Shown here: one piece after another, positions 22,737-22,738 of the stretch
Layout: each line of letters starts with the position of its first letter
Position numbering within the stretch: the first letter of the stretch is position 1
Source of the DNA: Flavobacterium sp.
Lineage (GTDB): Bacteria > Bacteroidota > Bacteroidia > Flavobacteriales > Flavobacteriaceae
Direction: 5' to 3'
DNA length: 22,738 bases
NCBI GenBank assembly: GCA_030150335.1
Contig: JASLGC010000297.1
Location: forward strand, 1 to 22,738
Position numbers and translations under genes: made by a program
The notes under the pieces: generated by a model
The model's input: only the letters and a program-made list of their open reading frames with translations
What the model was told of the DNA's origin: nothing
The model's database searches: none

Positions 22737-22738
22737 AT

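Noticed and set aside
1..22738. CRISPR array, tRNA or rRNA genes, insertion sequence or prophage
   Set aside because: No regular spaced repeats, no cloverleaf or rRNA sequence and no transposase, integrase or terminal inverted repeats were seen; VgrG is a secretion-system protein here, not evidence of a phage, because no other phage genes accompany it.

Overview
The window looks like chromosomal DNA from a member of the Bacteroidota, most likely Flavobacteriaceae. The DNA is AT-rich and most starts lack a clear Shine-Dalgarno sequence. Many genes are preceded by the Bacteroidota promoter form TTG-N16-21-TAnnTTTG. The gene families also fit: a VgrG with a DUF4280 PAAR-like partner of the subtype iii type VI secretion system, a YtxJ bacillithiol-system protein, a PorT-like barrel and a DnaQ/GIY-YIG fusion nuclease. 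A genus such as Myroides or a relative is possible, but this is an impression and not a determination.

Positions 1-3095 (minus strand) hold part of a type VI secretion tip cassette: vgrG, an unrecognised 258-aa protein, and the first 145 codons of a DUF4280 PAAR-like spike protein that runs off the left edge. The 904 bp from 3096 to 3999 are AT-rich and gene-poor. They hold a short 11-bp periodic repeat and a possible frameshifted gene relic.

Positions 4000-7884 carry an outer-membrane barrel protein, smpB, pcm (convergent with smpB), and then a Gfo/Idh/MocA oxidoreductase and a 3-hydroxyacyl-CoA dehydrogenase in tandem. Positions 8122-13894 look like one six-gene operon: DUF1015 protein, YggS, DnaQ/GIY-YIG nuclease, voltage-gated-type potassium channel with a C-terminal zinc ribbon, miaA and acyl-ACP thioesterase. 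It has a promoter near 8082-8108, gaps of 1-17 bp or a 17-bp overlap, and a strong terminator at 13920.

Positions 14213-16881 hold the divergent pair glyA and fahA. Positions 16950-19914 hold small envelope proteins: a lipoprotein, a two-helix DUF2892/YgaP-like protein, an exported DsrE-like protein, an exported unknown and YtxJ. The divergent DUF2892/dsrE-like promoters each carry a GTAAC-N4-GTTAC dyad centred exactly 33 bp upstream of the -7 box centre, which suggests shared control by a dimeric activator. clpB fills 20076-22667 and ends in a terminator.

Most of the window is housekeeping. The parts most worth following up are the vgrG-linked unknown protein with the truncated PAAR-like gene, and the symmetric operator pair at 18227-18299.
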